From the NCBI GenBank assembly GCA_050084985.1, contig JBITNC010000001.1, forward strand, positions 78,740,001 through 78,804,000: a stretch of 64,000 bases of DNA, in the 5' to 3' direction. Positions 49,248-61,120 of the stretch are shown one piece after another. Every line of letters starts with the position of its first letter. Positions within the stretch are counted from its first letter, which is position 1. Below the pieces are notes generated by a model that saw only the letters and a list, made by a program, of their open reading frames with translations, ran no database searches and had not been told where the DNA came from. A program made the position numbers and the translations under genes. The DNA is from Nageia nagi (taxonomy: Eukaryota; Pinophyta).

Positions 49248-49654
49248 TGAAGAATTTGAAGACGAACCGACCAGCTACCTGTAACCGGACAACCAGCTAG
49301 AATAAGTGAACCGGCCACTCGGCTAAGCAGCCGGCCTGCTGGCTAGTTTTGTTTTCTCTGTATGACGTTTTTCCTTCCTATGGCTTTCCAGTTCATGTTT
49401 CTTGGTGTTTCAGCTTCTAGGTTGAAGGGAAAAGGTCACCTATAGCCTCTATAAATGTTTGTAATGTATTTTGCAGCATCATAGAAGTGTGTGGAGTTGT
49501 ATTGGAGTTGTAGCTTGCATTCTCAATAATCAATTTGATGTTGGATTCAATTTTAGTTCTCCATTGTTGTTGAGTTATGCAATTTCATTTTTTTGAGTTG
49601 TATTGTGAATTGTTAGGCAATTCATTTTTTTTTTGTTATAGTTAAAGAACTTCA
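49248..49654 (+). repeat. 5' LTR of copia F (407 bp)
   Basis: U3 opens with a GC-rich stretch (about 49,258-49,345) containing repeated ACCGGC/ACCGAC words and TA-box-like CTATAAATG at 49,449. A leader of about 45 bp of T-rich sequence precedes the ACTTCA end. Confidence 0.95.
49450..49456 (+). promoter_or_regulatory. TATA box of copia F 5' LTR
   Basis: TATAAAT about 200 bp into the LTR, conserved at the same place in the 3' LTR (about 54,176). The position fits the U3/R border of copia LTRs. Confidence 0.6.
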
Positions 49655-49656
49655 TT

Positions 49657-49668
49657 TGGTATCAGAGC
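49657..49668 (+). other. Primer-binding site of copia F
   Basis: TGGTATCAGAGC, exact match to the initiator-Met tRNA complement, two bases after the LTR. Confidence 0.95.
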
Positions 49669-49703
49669 AAGGTTGGATCAATTTGGGTTCAAGAAGTGAA
49701 GAC

Positions 49704-51766
49704 ATGGCAAGCAACTCCAACTCAATCATCATTCCAAAGTTTGATGGAGCATACTATGAATATTGGAGTGTTCAAATGAAGACTCTACTGACCGGCAAAG
49801 GATATTGGGACATTGTAGTGGCTGGCTACATTGAACCGACAGATTGGAGTGCATTGAGTGCGGATGCAAAGGAGGAAGTAAAGGAGAATGAGAGACAAAA
49901 CTCCATGGCTCTATCCTTCATACAAGTAGCCTTGGATAGGAGCATCTTCCCACAAATCTCAGCATGTGTCTCAGCCCAAGAAGCATGGGCAGTTTGAGAG
50001 AAGGCTATCAAGGGAGCCTCAAGGTGAAGGAAGTAAAACTCCAAACATTGAGAAGGGATTTTGAAAATATGAAGCAAGAGGAGAAGGAGACTGCTGGAGA
50101 TTATTATGTGAGAGTGAAAGCCATAGTCAATAAGATGGCCACTCTTGGAGAGAAGACTAAAAAGGAGGTTGTCATCAAGAAGGCTTTGAGAACCTTAACC
50201 GAAAAATTTGACCATGCTGCACTCATAATTGAAGAAACAAAAGACCTCTCATCCTTGGAAATTGACAATTTGATTGGCTCTCTCACATCTCATGAAGAGA
50301 GGATGACAAAGAGGACAAAGGCTGGAATAAGCAATAGTGATGAGCAAGCATTCTCTATCAAAGAGAATGAAGGACAAGGAAGAGGACAAGGGAGAGGTGC
50401 AAGAGGAAGAGGAGGCAGAATCGGAAGAGGAGGAAGAAGAGGTTTGTTTGGAAGAGGTAGAGGAAGAGAGCAGAATTATGAAAGTGAACTAGCTTCATCA
50501 TCAAGGGGGAGACACTCCGGAAGAGGAACCGATAGAGGTAAGGATAAGAGGAATATGCAATGTTTTTATTGTAATAAATTTGGCCATTTTGAGTATGAAT
50601 GTAGATCAAAACAAGAAAATGAAGGGAAGGCTGCAAACTATGGAGAAGAAGAACATTGTTATGGTGAAGAACAATTGTTCTTATCAATGATGGATTGTGA
50701 AAAACTTGGAGAAGAGACTTGGCTGTTAGATAGTGGCTGCTCAAACCACATGACCGGTGAGAAATCTTTACTTTCAGCGGTTGATCATTCCTACAAATCC
50801 AGTGTGCGGTTGGGAAATGAAAAGAGGTTGGAGATACTTGGCAAAGGAGAGATACAAGTTCCAACAAAACAAGGAACCATGAAGGTAAAGAACATTTACT
50901 ACACTCCGGATTTAAAACAAAGTTTATTGAGTATTGGCCAAATGCTTGAAAAAAATTACAAATTGGTGTTTGAAGATAGAATGTGCAAAATTTATGATAA
51001 AAATCATGGAGGAAGGCTAGTAACTACTATTCAAATGACTGAAAATAAACTCTTTCCTATTAAATTTTTTGAGAAAAATGGTGGCTGTGTTTTTGTTGGG
51101 ATTGAGGATAAAAGCAAGCTTTGGCATATGAGGCTTGGACACTTGAATTTTGGGAGCTTGAAAGCTCTTCCGGAAATGGTTAGAGGGCTGCCAAAACTAG
51201 AAGAATGCAAGGATGTGTGTGAAGGATGTGCACTAGGCAAGCAAGCAAGGGGGAAGTTTCCAAAGGATGAAGCATGGAGAGTCAAACACCCTCTCCAATT
51301 GGTCCATACTAATATTTGTGGGCCTATGCAAACAACAAGCTTTGGTAAATCTACTTACTTTATCACTTTCATTGATGATTTTACAAGAATGTGTTGGGTT
51401 TATTTTATCTCAAGCAAAGATGAAGCATTGAAATGTTTTAAAGAATTTAAATTGCTAGTTGAGAAACAAAGTGAGCATAGTGTGAAGTGCTTAAGAAGTG
51501 ATAGAGGAAGAGAATATTGCAGTAGTGAGTTCTTTCAATTTTGTAAAGAGAATGGTATTAGGAGACACCTTACTTCTCCCTACACACCACAGCAAAATGG
51601 TGTAGCGGAAAGGAAAAATAGGACTCTTGTTAAGATGGCAAGGAGTATGTTGCAAAGCAAGAAGTTGCCCAATGTTTATTGGGCTGAAGCAATTAAAACA
51701 ACAGTGTATATTTTGAACCGGTCTCCTACAAGAAGCTTGGACAAAATAACTCCCTATGAAGCTTGA
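49704..51766 (+). pseudogene. copia F gag, protease and integrase core (one frameshift, ends at a nonsense codon)
   Basis: ATG at 49,704 (MASNSNSIIIPKFDG) begins gag. The frame shifts at a T run, 49,993-49,995, where one base appears lost; the rest reads on from 49,999. Then UBN2 gag core (VKEVKLQTLRRDFENM), an RG-rich linker at about 50,380-50,540, the CCHC knuckle CFYCNKFGHFEYEC at 50,561-50,602, protease WLLDSGCSNHMTG with DSG at 50,729-50,737, the integrase zinc finger (RLGHLNFGSL to CEGCALGKQ) and core: HTNICGP (first catalytic residue Asn, 51,311-51,313), RSDRGREY, and PQQNGVAERKNRTL with the catalytic Glu. The frame closes at TGA 51,764-51,766, where a Trp codon is expected. Confidence 0.93.
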
Positions 51767-54010
51767 TTTGAGAGAAAACCAAATTTAGAACACTTCAAAG
51801 TGTTTGGATGCCTTGGATATGTGCACATCAATGATGAAAGAAGGAGGAAACTAGATGCCAAATCTGAACCATGTGTGTTTATAGGATATTGTGAGCATTC
51901 AAAAGCTTACAAATTCTATAATCCCAAGAGCCACAAAACAATTGTATCAAGAGATGCAATTTTTGATGAAGGGGGAGAGTACAATAGCCATAAAAAATTG
52001 CAGCAGAATGTGTTTGGAGGAGATAGTTTGGAGGAGAATGAAGCATTGAAAGTGCAGCCCAGCCATGGTGTGAGGAAGAAAAATGAGGAACAGCCATCAA
52101 GTGTGAGTACTCCAAGCTCACCAACATCATCATCTAGCTCCAACACATCACCAAAAAGTGTAAGTGCACCAAGTTCACCCAATGCAAGATTGTGGAACCA
52201 AGGTAACAAAGGTAAGAGATGGTTGAGGGATCATCCGGAAAGCCAAATCATAGATGGCAACTCTATGAGAAGATTCACAAGGAGCCAAACTCAAGAGATG
52301 CAAAATCTTGTTGCAAGATTAGAGAGCATGCACATATATGGAGATGAAGACAATGGAGAGCCCAAAGGTGAAGTGGTAAATTATGCTCTTTCATGTGTTT
52401 CAAATTCTATTTCAAATACAAATATTGCTATTGTTGAGCCATCTTGTTATGAAGAAGCTTGTTCTAATGGTGTTTGGATGCAAGCTATGAAAGAAGAGAT
52501 TGATGCTATTGAAAGAAATGATACTTGGGAACTTTGCAAGTTGCCCAAAGGTAAGAAAATGGTTGGTTCCAAATGGGTGTACAAAACAAAATGCAAGAGT
52601 GATGGTAGTGTTGAGAGGTACAAAGCAAGGCTAGTGGCAAAGGGATTCACTCAGCAATATGGAATGGATTTTGAGGAGACATTTGCACCGGTTGCAAGAC
52701 AAGAAATAATCAGATTGGCACTCTCTTTGGCAGCAAGTAAGGGTTGGATAGTCCAACACATTGATGTGAAAAGTGCATTTTTGAATGGTGACATCAATGA
52801 AGAGGTGTATGTAGCACAACCTCAAGGTTTTGAGGTTTCAAGAAGAGAAGACCATGTATACAAGCTTAAGAAGGCACTATATGGGCTGAAGCAAGCTCCA
52901 AGAGCTTGGTATACAAGAATTGATAGATACTTCAAAAGTGTGGGTTTTCAAAGAAGTGTAAGTGAACCTACCTTATATTTTAAGAAAAGTGCTATTGATA
53001 TTTTGATTGTTTGCTTGTATGTAGATGATTTGATATTCATGGGTAGTAATAAGAAGATGAATGAAGAGTTCAAAACTCATATGATGGCTGAGTTTGACAT
53101 GAAAGATCTTGGTTTGATGAGCTACTTTCTTGGCTTGGAGGTGCATCAAACGCAAGATGAAATCTTTGTGTCTCAATCCAAATATGCAAGAGACATGCTC
53201 AAAAGATTCAAAATGGACAATTGCACACCTGTAGCAACACCTATAGCCCATGGAGAACACCTTTGCAAAGAGGATGGAGAACCAAAAGTTGACAAAAAGC
53301 AATATAGGAGCATTGTTGGCAGTCTTATGTTTTTGACAAACACAAGATCGAATTTGCAATTTAGTGTATCTTTGATGGCAAGATACATGAGTGATCCATT
53401 TGCTGTAAATCTCAAGGCAATGAAAAGAATACTGAGGTATGTGAAGGGAACCATTGATTATGGAATACATTATACATGTGATTCTAAGCTCCAACTCACA
53501 GGTTTCAGTGATAGTGATTGGGGCAGCGATTTGGATGATAGAAAGAACACAAGTGGGAATTGCTTCTCTCTTGGATTAGGTTTGATATCATGGAGCTCTC
53601 AAAAACAATCTACAGTAGCTCTTTCTAGTACGGAAGCTGAGTATGTGGCTGTGACAAGTGCTTCAACACAAGCACTATGGTTGAGAAAAGTGTTGAAAGA
53701 AATTGGAGAGGAGCAAACTCAAGAAACAACAATTTTTTGTGATAACCAAAGTGCCATCAAGTTGGCACACAATCCTATCCACCATTCTAGAACCAAGCAC
53801 TTTGATTTGAAGATTCATTTCATTCGAGATTTGGTGGAGAAAGGAATGATAAAATTGAGGTATTGTCCAACACAAGACCAAGTGGCGGATATCTTCACAA
53901 AATCGATGGCAAAATCTCAATTTGTGCTGTTAAGAGACTTGATTGTTAGTCCTCTTATCAGCAAGGGGGAGTATGAAGAATTTGAAGACCAACCGACCGG
54001 CTACCTGTAA
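51767..54010 (+). pseudogene. copia F integrase end, reverse transcriptase and RNase H (open frame)
   Basis: Open without interruption. Integrase C-terminus VFGCLGYVHINDERRRKLD; a Ser/Pro-rich linker at about 52,090-52,180; RT with NDTWELCKLPKGKKMVGSKW, ARLVAKGFTQQYG, DVKSAFLNG and an intact YVDD at 53,018-53,029; Ty1-type RNase H with GFSDSDWGSDLDDRK, ALSSTEAEYVA and FCDNQSAIKLAHNP, so all its acidic residues are present. It ends in the first bases of the 3' LTR. As a separate frame it would lack a proper start: it is the second half of the polyprotein. Confidence 0.93.
53963..53973 (+). other. Polypurine tract of copia F
   Basis: AAGGGGGAGTA directly before the 3' LTR; the pol frame reads through it as SKGEY. 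Confidence 0.85.
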
Positions 54011-54380
54011 CCGGCCAACCAGCTAGAATAAGTGAACCAGCCACTCGGCTAAGCAGCCAACCTACTGGCTAGTTTTGTTTTCTCTGTATGATGTTTTTCC
54101 TTCCTGTGGCTTTCTAGTTCATGTTTCTTGGTGTTTCAGCTTCTAGGCTGAAGGGAAAAGGTCACCTATAGCCTCTATAAATGTTTGTAATGTATTTTGT
54201 AGCATCATAGAAGTGTGTGGAGTTGTATTGGAGTTGTAGCTTGCATTATCAATAATCAATTTGATGTTGGATTCAATTTCAGTTCTCCATTGTTGTTGAG
54301 TTGTGCAATTTTGTTTTTCTGAGTTGTATTGTGAATTGTTAGGCAATTCATTTTTTTTTTATTATAGTTAAATAACTTCA
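53974..54380 (+). repeat. 3' LTR of copia F (407 bp)
   Basis: Same length as the 5' LTR, no indels seen; most differences are C/T or G/A, several at former CCGG sites (for example CCGGCC in the 5' copy, CCAACC in the 3' copy). Confidence 0.95.
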
Positions 54381-55500
54381 AAGTGTAGACCTTTCACTCA
54401 CCTATTGAAAAAAGATGTTAAGTTTGTATGGGATGAAAAAAGCCAAAAAGCTTTTGAGGATATCAAACACTATTTGCTCAATCCTCCTATCCTAGTGCCA
54501 ATGGATTTTTATAAGTCTACCTATTTGTATATCTTAGCTACATTATATGCCTTGGGGGAAATGTTGTACCAAAAGGATGAATAAAAAAAAGAAAGATTCA
54601 TCTATTACATTAGCAAAACTCATATTGATTATGAAACTAAGTATACCCTAATGGAAAAACTCTACCATGGTATTGTTATTTGCTACTAAAAAGTTGACAC
54701 ATTATTTATTATATTTTACTACATTTGTTGTTAGCCTTGTTAATCCTTTGAAATACCTAATGGCAAAGCAACATGTATTAGGCAAGGTAGCAAAATGGCT
54801 AATGCTATTGCAAGACTTTGATATAAATGTAGTAAAATAAAAGTCTATAAAAGGGTAGGACATTGTAGATTTGATAACTGAGTTACTTTAGAATGAAAAA
54901 GTAGTTATCTATGAAGAAATTCTAGATGAGTATGAGGATGATCCACACCATTAGTGGTATTTAGACCTATAAAAAGGCCACCAACAACATGATTTTGATG
55001 AGATTTTGATACCTAATAAATATGTGTGCCTCATGGAAGATGAACCTAATGTCTGTATGTTATACTTTGATGGATACAAATGTTCTTATGGAGTGGGGAT
55101 TGGTATTGTCTTGGATTCTCCTACAAATGAGGTAATCCCTATAGCTTACAATTTGTTTTGAATGAATAAATAATATGGTAGAGTATGAAGAACTTTTATT
55201 AGATTTGAAAGTAGCTGTTACATTGAGAATTAAAGATTTAGAGATTTATGGTGATTCCCAACATGTAATTAACCAAGTACAAGATATTTTTGATACAAAA
55301 GATGAGAAATTGAGGCCCTATAAGGTTGTGGTTAATAATTTACTAGATTAATTTAATAGATATACTATTCAAAATATCCCATAGATTAATATCAAGTATC
55401 CAGATGCCATGGCAAGTGCATCTTCTCTTGCACCAATCGAAATTGAAGACAAAGAGACTATATTGAAAATACATAATCTTAGTACACCCTCTTATATTGA
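54381..55500 (+). pseudogene. Element C RT end, RNase H and second RNase H, broken
   Basis: Resumes CRPFTHLLKKDVKFVWDE and KAFEDIKHYLLNPPILVPMD (RT connection). First RNase H: TYLYILATLYALGEMLYQKD, FIYYISKTHIDYETKY at about 54,520-54,660. The second RNase H, of the archaeal type known from Tat elements, begins CMLYFDGYKCSYGVGIGIVL at about 55,056 and continues in shifted frames with EYEELLLDLKVAVTL and GDSQHVINQVQ to about 55,330. Stops throughout. Confidence 0.8.
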
Positions 55501-55589
55501 ATATATGCATGAAATTTAGACTTGTTTTATTACTAAGGAGAACTATTTCTAGAATTGGTATTTTGATATTTATAATTATTTGAAGTATC

Positions 55590-56802
55590 AAATAATTCTT
55601 GAGGATTTTGATAGAAATAAAAAGGTTAGATTGAAAAGGACTATTATTAAGTATGTTATCATTAGTGAAGCATTCTATAGAAGGTCTTTTGATGGTGCTT
55701 TATTACTATGTCTAACACAACATGAGATAGCTACATCATTATAATAGGCTCATGATGGTTTATGTGAAGGTCATTTTCATTCAAAGGCATTGTATCCTAA
55801 GCTTTTACACATTGGTTATTATTGGCCCATAATGGAGCAAGATTGTAAAGCTCATGTGAAAACTTGTTTACAATGTCAAAAGCATGCTAATATGGAAAAA
55901 CAACCCACTCAAGAGTTAAATTAAATTATCTCACCATGGCCATTAGCTACTTTGGGCATAGATTTGATTAGGCTTATCAATCCTCACTCAAGGTGAGGTC
56001 ACAAATTTGTCATTATAGCCATTAAATTCACTACAAAATTGTTTGAATCTATTCCTATGAAATCAATCACCAAAGATAAGATCATTGCATTCCTAGATGA
56101 AAATATCATTACAAGATTTGGTGTGCCACAAAAGTTGATTATTGACAATGGCCCTAACTTCAAAGGTAAATATATGAAAGCATTTTGTAAAACATTTCAT
56201 ATTGTGTAAATATTTTCATCACTTTATTATCCTCAAGGCAATGGTCAAATGAAGCTACTAATAGGACTATTAAGAGAATTTTTTCAAAGACTTGGGATAA
56301 ATCTAATAGGGATTAGCATGAGCAACTACCATATGCACTATGGGCATACAAGATAAGTATTAGAATAGCCACTGGGGAAACCCCATTCTCATTGGTATAT
56401 GGAGATGAAGTTGTGGTACCATTGGAATTAGAACTCCCTTCCCTAAGGATTTCATTGCAAGGAGATATAATGGAAAAAATTGCAAGAAAAGCTAGGTTGT
56501 AGCAATTAGGGTCATTGGATGAGAAGAGACTGAGAGCAATTAAACATCAGAATGTATATCATGAAAAATTAAAAAGAGCTTTCAAAAATAAGATAAAGGA
56601 AAATGAGTTTAAAGAGGAAGATTTAGTGCTCAAGGAGAACATAAATAAAACAACTACAAATGTTGAGGTTAAAGGGGAATTTAAACCAAATTGGCTAGTC
56701 CCATTTGTTGTAGTGGAAGCAATAGGATCAAGATCCTACAAAGTATCATTTACGGATGGAAAAGAAAAACCAAAGACCTTCAATTCCACCTATATCAAAT
56801 GA
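55590..56802 (+). pseudogene. Element C integrase, broken
   Basis: HHCC zinc module HDGLCEGHFHSKALYP to KTCLQCQKH (about 55,750-55,890); core with LGIDLIRLINP, IIDNGPNFKGKYMKAF (second catalytic Asp kept) and a damaged third motif (YYPQGNGQMK); C-terminal frame 56,515-56,802 with FKPNWLVPFVVVEAIGSRSY. Frameshifted at about 56,250. Confidence 0.82.
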
Positions 56803-56814
56803 TTATTTACATAA

Positions 56815-57924
56815 ATATAGTTCCTCTATACCTTACAAAACATCAAAAATCTTATGTAAGGTACTTGTATCATAGACTTTAGTTTTCAATTTTTCACTAT
56901 ACTATACTATTTTTATGCAGCTAATGGCATGTATTACTATTTATGTGCCACTAACTACATGGATTTCAAATAAAAAATATGAAAAATGAGAAAAATATAA
57001 AAGATAAAAGATAAAAGACAAAACATAATTTGATGACAATATAATGTCTGTGGGCCATGGACATAAAATGCAAGGTTACCAATGCCCAATGATATGGCTA
57101 GTGAGAGTCCACTCACTTAAAAGATAAACTAGTAATGTAGCCATAAGCAAGATGTTGACATTGTCTTATCTCCAATGGATGATGCAACTTGTTGTGTATA
57201 CATATGATTTTTTTTTAAACCATATAAAGAATAATATCTTTGGGTCATAGACATAAAACATATGATCATCAATGGATAATGATACAACTAGTGAGAGTTC
57301 ACTCAAAAGATAAACTGATGATGCAATTGTAAGTAGATTGCTAACATTGACTCATCATCAATGGATGATGCAACTCACTATATATCCAAATCATTTTCAT
57401 GTAGGGTATATCTAACACCTTTCTATAGGTATCTACATCACAAAGAAGGGAAGAAAGTACAAATAAACTCATCGCTAGTGGTGTATGCATCAATAGCATT
57501 TCATCATAGATAAACTGACCTCTTTTGTATCAAGGCATGTATGTAAGAGCATTAGTTTCCTGAGTACCAAACATGATAGAATGACCATATCCATGGTTGA
57601 ATAGTGTAAGGGGAAAAATAACATCTTCTATTTCAAAAAATTGATGTGGAACCATAAGACTACCTATAGCAAAGTTCCTTCCAAGGAAGATATATCATAA
57701 TGAGAAAAGAGACATAGTTCTTCAATTTTTTTCTTAGCTGCACCACTCAAAGAGCTTCCTTGAGGAAACTAAGCCAAAAGGGGGTAGCAAAGGACCCTCA
57801 CCATTAGCATCATCATCAAGTAGCAGTGGAACAAAGAGTTCAAATTTCTCAAAATTTTCTTTTGTACTTCTTTTTTGGACATGTAATTTCATTGATTCAA
57901 TCACACCTACAAAGAGGAAAAAAA
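56815..57924 (+). other. 3' untranslated region of element C with tandem repeat and polypurine tract
   Basis: 1.1 kb without coding content. Two copies of a unit of about 150 bp, spaced 190 bp, lie at 57,041-57,190 and 57,231-57,380 (shared: GACATAAAA, CTAGTGAGAGT-CACTCA, AAAGATAAACT, AATGGATGATGCAACT). It ends in the purine tract AAAGAGGAAAAAAA at 57,911-57,924. Confidence 0.8.
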
Positions 57925-58559
57925 TGTAGACTCCTAAAAATGAATTATTATTTATTAAATAATTAATTTTATAGAATCAATGATATTTATTGTAAAAAAA
58001 GGATTAAAATATACCCAAGGTAATGTGATAAGTGTAATGGACCATTGTACAATGTAAAAGGTGTCAAATATCAAGAAAGACACCTCAAACCATGTAATAT
58101 GTAATGATATCAAGAATCAATGAAGATTAGGAAGTTGCCATAAAGACACATCAAAGGAAATGCAATGGGCATCCTATAAGGGCATCAAAAATACCAAGAG
58201 AGACTTCAAAAAATGCAAGATCACTCTATCCTACCAACAATAGTGTTTTGTAACACCACCTCTACATAGATATGTTAAACCCTTCATGTTGCTTTAATAA
58301 TTCTTTTATTCTATTCATCGATTTACTTAATCCATGCAGCTAGTGACATGGCATGTTTAGGCCATTAGCAATGTGCATCTATATGAACGTATATAATGAT
58401 TAATGAATGGTGTCTATTATTTCATGTTTATGCAACTATGATGAAGGTACATTGTCTATAATTATTTGTTTGATGCCATATTTCTCATATATTTTATAAT
58501 AATTAATTATAGACAAATAGTACATTGATTTAATATTTATTCATTATTTTGGGTCTATT
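57925..58559 (+). repeat. 3' LTR of element C (635 bp)
   Basis: Starts TGTAGACTCCTAAAAATG. The last bases read GGGTCTATT where the 5' LTR has GGGGCTACA, so the CA end is mutated; the end is set by the GATAA that follows. Confidence 0.87.
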
Positions 58560-58564
58560 GATAA

Positions 58565-60880
58565 GAAAGAAATGGTGATTATGTTTCTAATTTCTTATTT
58601 ATTCAATTTTACACTTTATCTTTTTAGTGAGGGTTTCTTTTAACAATGCACTTGTAAATTCTGACACAACCTTTTTTATGTTTCTCTAAAAAATGATTCT
58701 AGGCAAGTGTTAATGTTATTCTTTTTAAATTACACTCTGTAAGAGGGGTAACATTTTGCTATTCCTTTATTCTTTCATTAATTTACTCTTTATCAATAAA
58801 ATTAATACTTTTAATTCCTATTTCATTCTCCCCTTTTATTATTTTGTAAGTATTGCAATAAGTATATAATCTTTATACTTAGTAATTTTTGTCAAGTTTT
58901 GTTAGGCCTAGGAAAGTTTAGGTCATGTTTACATTATCAGGTCTTAATTTTATAAATATTATTTAAAACTACCATCTTGTTCATGGTAGAAATTATTTGT
59001 CTAGTCACTTAGATCAAATTTGAGTCTTATTACCTGATGTTGTTATGTAAATAAGTCCCATATATTATTCCTACTACACAGATTGGGTCTTCCCAAGTAA
59101 CTATACATAGGTATGAGGCCAAAAGGCAATTTTATTTTTTCCAAGTCCTATCTAGGAGGTAATATGTAAGGGAAGTAAGTGTCTAAGTCCAAGTTCAATT
59201 CTTATAGGAGTCCAAGTATGTAAGATCCAAGTTCTATAGAACTAGGTATTCTTTTTAGGTAATATTGTAATATGAGTCAATGGGTAATGTTCTAGAGCCT
59301 ATGGATTTTTAGAGAAGAATTTGTACCATACACCAAAAATTAGCAAGAGTTACTGAGGAACCAAATAGTAGGAAATGTTTTAGTGATTCCATTATGTAGA
59401 CCCCATCAATTTTGAGCAATGATGTCACATTTTTTGTTAAAAATTGATTGTTGATAAGATAACTCCTTGTTATCCAATAGAACCCATCAGAGAAAGTAAA
59501 GCCCATTAAGTTGAAAAGAGAAATGTGAGATAAGTATAATACCTAGGTCCACTTAATCAAGAGTGTTTGACCCTCAGGGATTTTTCAATGTGTCAACCTC
59601 GACTCATTTCCACATGGCAGTAGCAGTTCTTTTGTAGGTTTTGATGATATATCTTTCATTGTCCTCATAGTTCCCACAACTCGAAGCTACAATGATCTTC
59701 ATAAATGGTTGTAAATATTTAGATGGCTATCGATAGAGCATAGATAAAAATCATACAAATCAAGTTGGCAAACCACACCTTGATAATCAGTTATAGTTGT
59801 AACAGGATACAGTCAAAGAAAAATCTTAGGGATTACAGTTGAGAAAGAATAGAAATTCAAAGTCTACAAATTCAAAGACATTGGTGTTGATTATACTTAG
59901 TTACTATGCAATCTAACATAGTTGTAAATTAAAGTTCTATATTTGTAAATAATTCTTATTTTTTTTCTTAGTCAATAGAAAAATTAAGGGTAGTAATGGT
60001 GGATAACCACACATATGTAAATAGAATAGTACAAATAGTGTACTATTAGAGATCCAAAATGTTAAATTTTTTAGCAAGGTTTCCCATTGTATGAAATGCT
60101 TTCATATATGATAATACAATGTAATGATACTTTACCCTCTATAATTTGTGGCTATTTATTTTGTCTTGTAGATATTATGTATGAAACATTATCTTAATAT
60201 GTAGCTATGTATTACAACTATGAGACCCCAAGAGTAAGATAGTTTACTATTCCTAATCTTGGTTATGAATTGCTACTTTTGCAATAATGCTCAAGCTAAT
60301 TTTTTGTATTTCATTTCTTTAGTCTCTTTCCTATTACCTTTGCTTTTTAATCTCTTTCCAATTAGTTTTGACCTTTTACATAGATAGGAATAGACCTATA
60401 ATCTAAATATTAAGCAAAAACCCCCATGAGCACACTATCCTACCACCTTCTACTCTTTCAAGGACCCTAATATTATAGGTAATGGAGAACACAACCAAAC
60501 CAAACCCATGAGGTTACATTATACTAATTAATAATAGAATAGTTTATTTTTTGTATGCCTAGTGGGACACAAACAAAAATCCATATTTTGTGAGCATGAT
60601 TAGGCTATATAGTTATTTATGGTAAGCTATCACCTTGTGCTTAAAATATTAATGGGTTTGTTTAGCCTTATTGGAAACTCTGCTATCAAAACTAGTCAAT
60701 ATTTTAAATCCTAGCACCTCTAGAATGTAGATTTACTAAAAGTAGTGCCAAAAATTCTTCTGAATAGCCTAGATTTCAAGAGCTATCAATTCCTTAAAGG
60801 AGTACTAGGTGAAATATTTTATGGACCTTATCTTTTCAAATTCCTTTAAGAGCTTTCATATTAACAACTCCATTTGAATC
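58565..60880. other. Intergenic or untranslated LTR-element DNA, no gene seen
   Basis: No recognisable frame. If element C inserted into D, part of this stretch should be the 5' LTR of D in minus orientation; if E is full length, its 5' LTR should also be here. I could not find matching LTR ends by eye. GTATGCCTAGTGGGACAC at 60,554 might be the leader just after an LTR of E. Confidence 0.35.
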
Positions 60881-61120
60881 CTTCCAGTAAAATGCTTCAA
60901 CTCATACAAGTGGTCCAAATATGGCTCAACTTGCCCTTGCAAATTTTTCTACTTGGAATAATAGTCATCCCTTAGTAGTTCCTACTAATTCTCTATCTAT
61001 TCCCCAAGCAACATTTAAAATTTTTCCTAAATATGATGGGTGAAGAAAAATGCCTTATGAACATTATTAGGATGTATCTTACTAGCTCCTAGCTTTGATA
61101 TCAACGATGAAACTATCCTG

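Larger units (their letters stand above)
49248..54380 (+). mobile_element. Ty1/copia LTR retrotransposon 'F', nearly intact
   Basis: LTRs 49,248-49,654 and 53,974-54,380, both 407 bp, TGAAG...CTTCA ends, perfect AAGTG duplication, exact primer-binding site at 49,657, polypurine tract at 53,963-53,973, and a gag-pol with all copia domains in order. By eye the LTRs differ at about 20 positions (about 5 percent, roughly 16 transitions), so it is the youngest element of the window. The coding region has only two frame lesions (a one-base deletion near 49,994 and a TGA at 51,764-51,766) plus an integrase active-site substitution. It sits in element C between RT and RNase H. Confidence 0.97.
36916..58559 (+). 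mobile_element. Tat-type gypsy LTR retrotransposon 'C', split by two later insertions
   Basis: Outer ends are two LTRs of about 630 bp (36,916-37,315 plus 45,234-45,467, and 57,925-58,559), flanked by GATAA. Own content: gag about 45,600-46,680; protease 46,700-47,400; RT 48,390-49,247 and on after the F insertion; RNase H about 54,480-54,740; second (archaeal-type) RNase H about 55,030-55,330; integrase 55,590-56,800; a 1.1-kb 3' untranslated region; polypurine tract 57,911-57,924. Insertions B (37,316-45,228) and F (49,248-54,380) account for 13 kb. Domain order and the DNG protease place it in the Tat lineage. Numerous stops; not functional. Confidence 0.9.

Noticed and set aside
49241-49250. 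Copia F LTR starting at TGTGAAG (49,246)
   Set aside because: That start gives no matching target duplication; starting at TGAAG (49,248) gives equal 407-bp LTRs and a perfect AAGTG duplication.
50358-53494. Several minus-strand frames of 84-173 codons within copia F
   Set aside because: Antisense shadows of the well-supported gag-pol frame.
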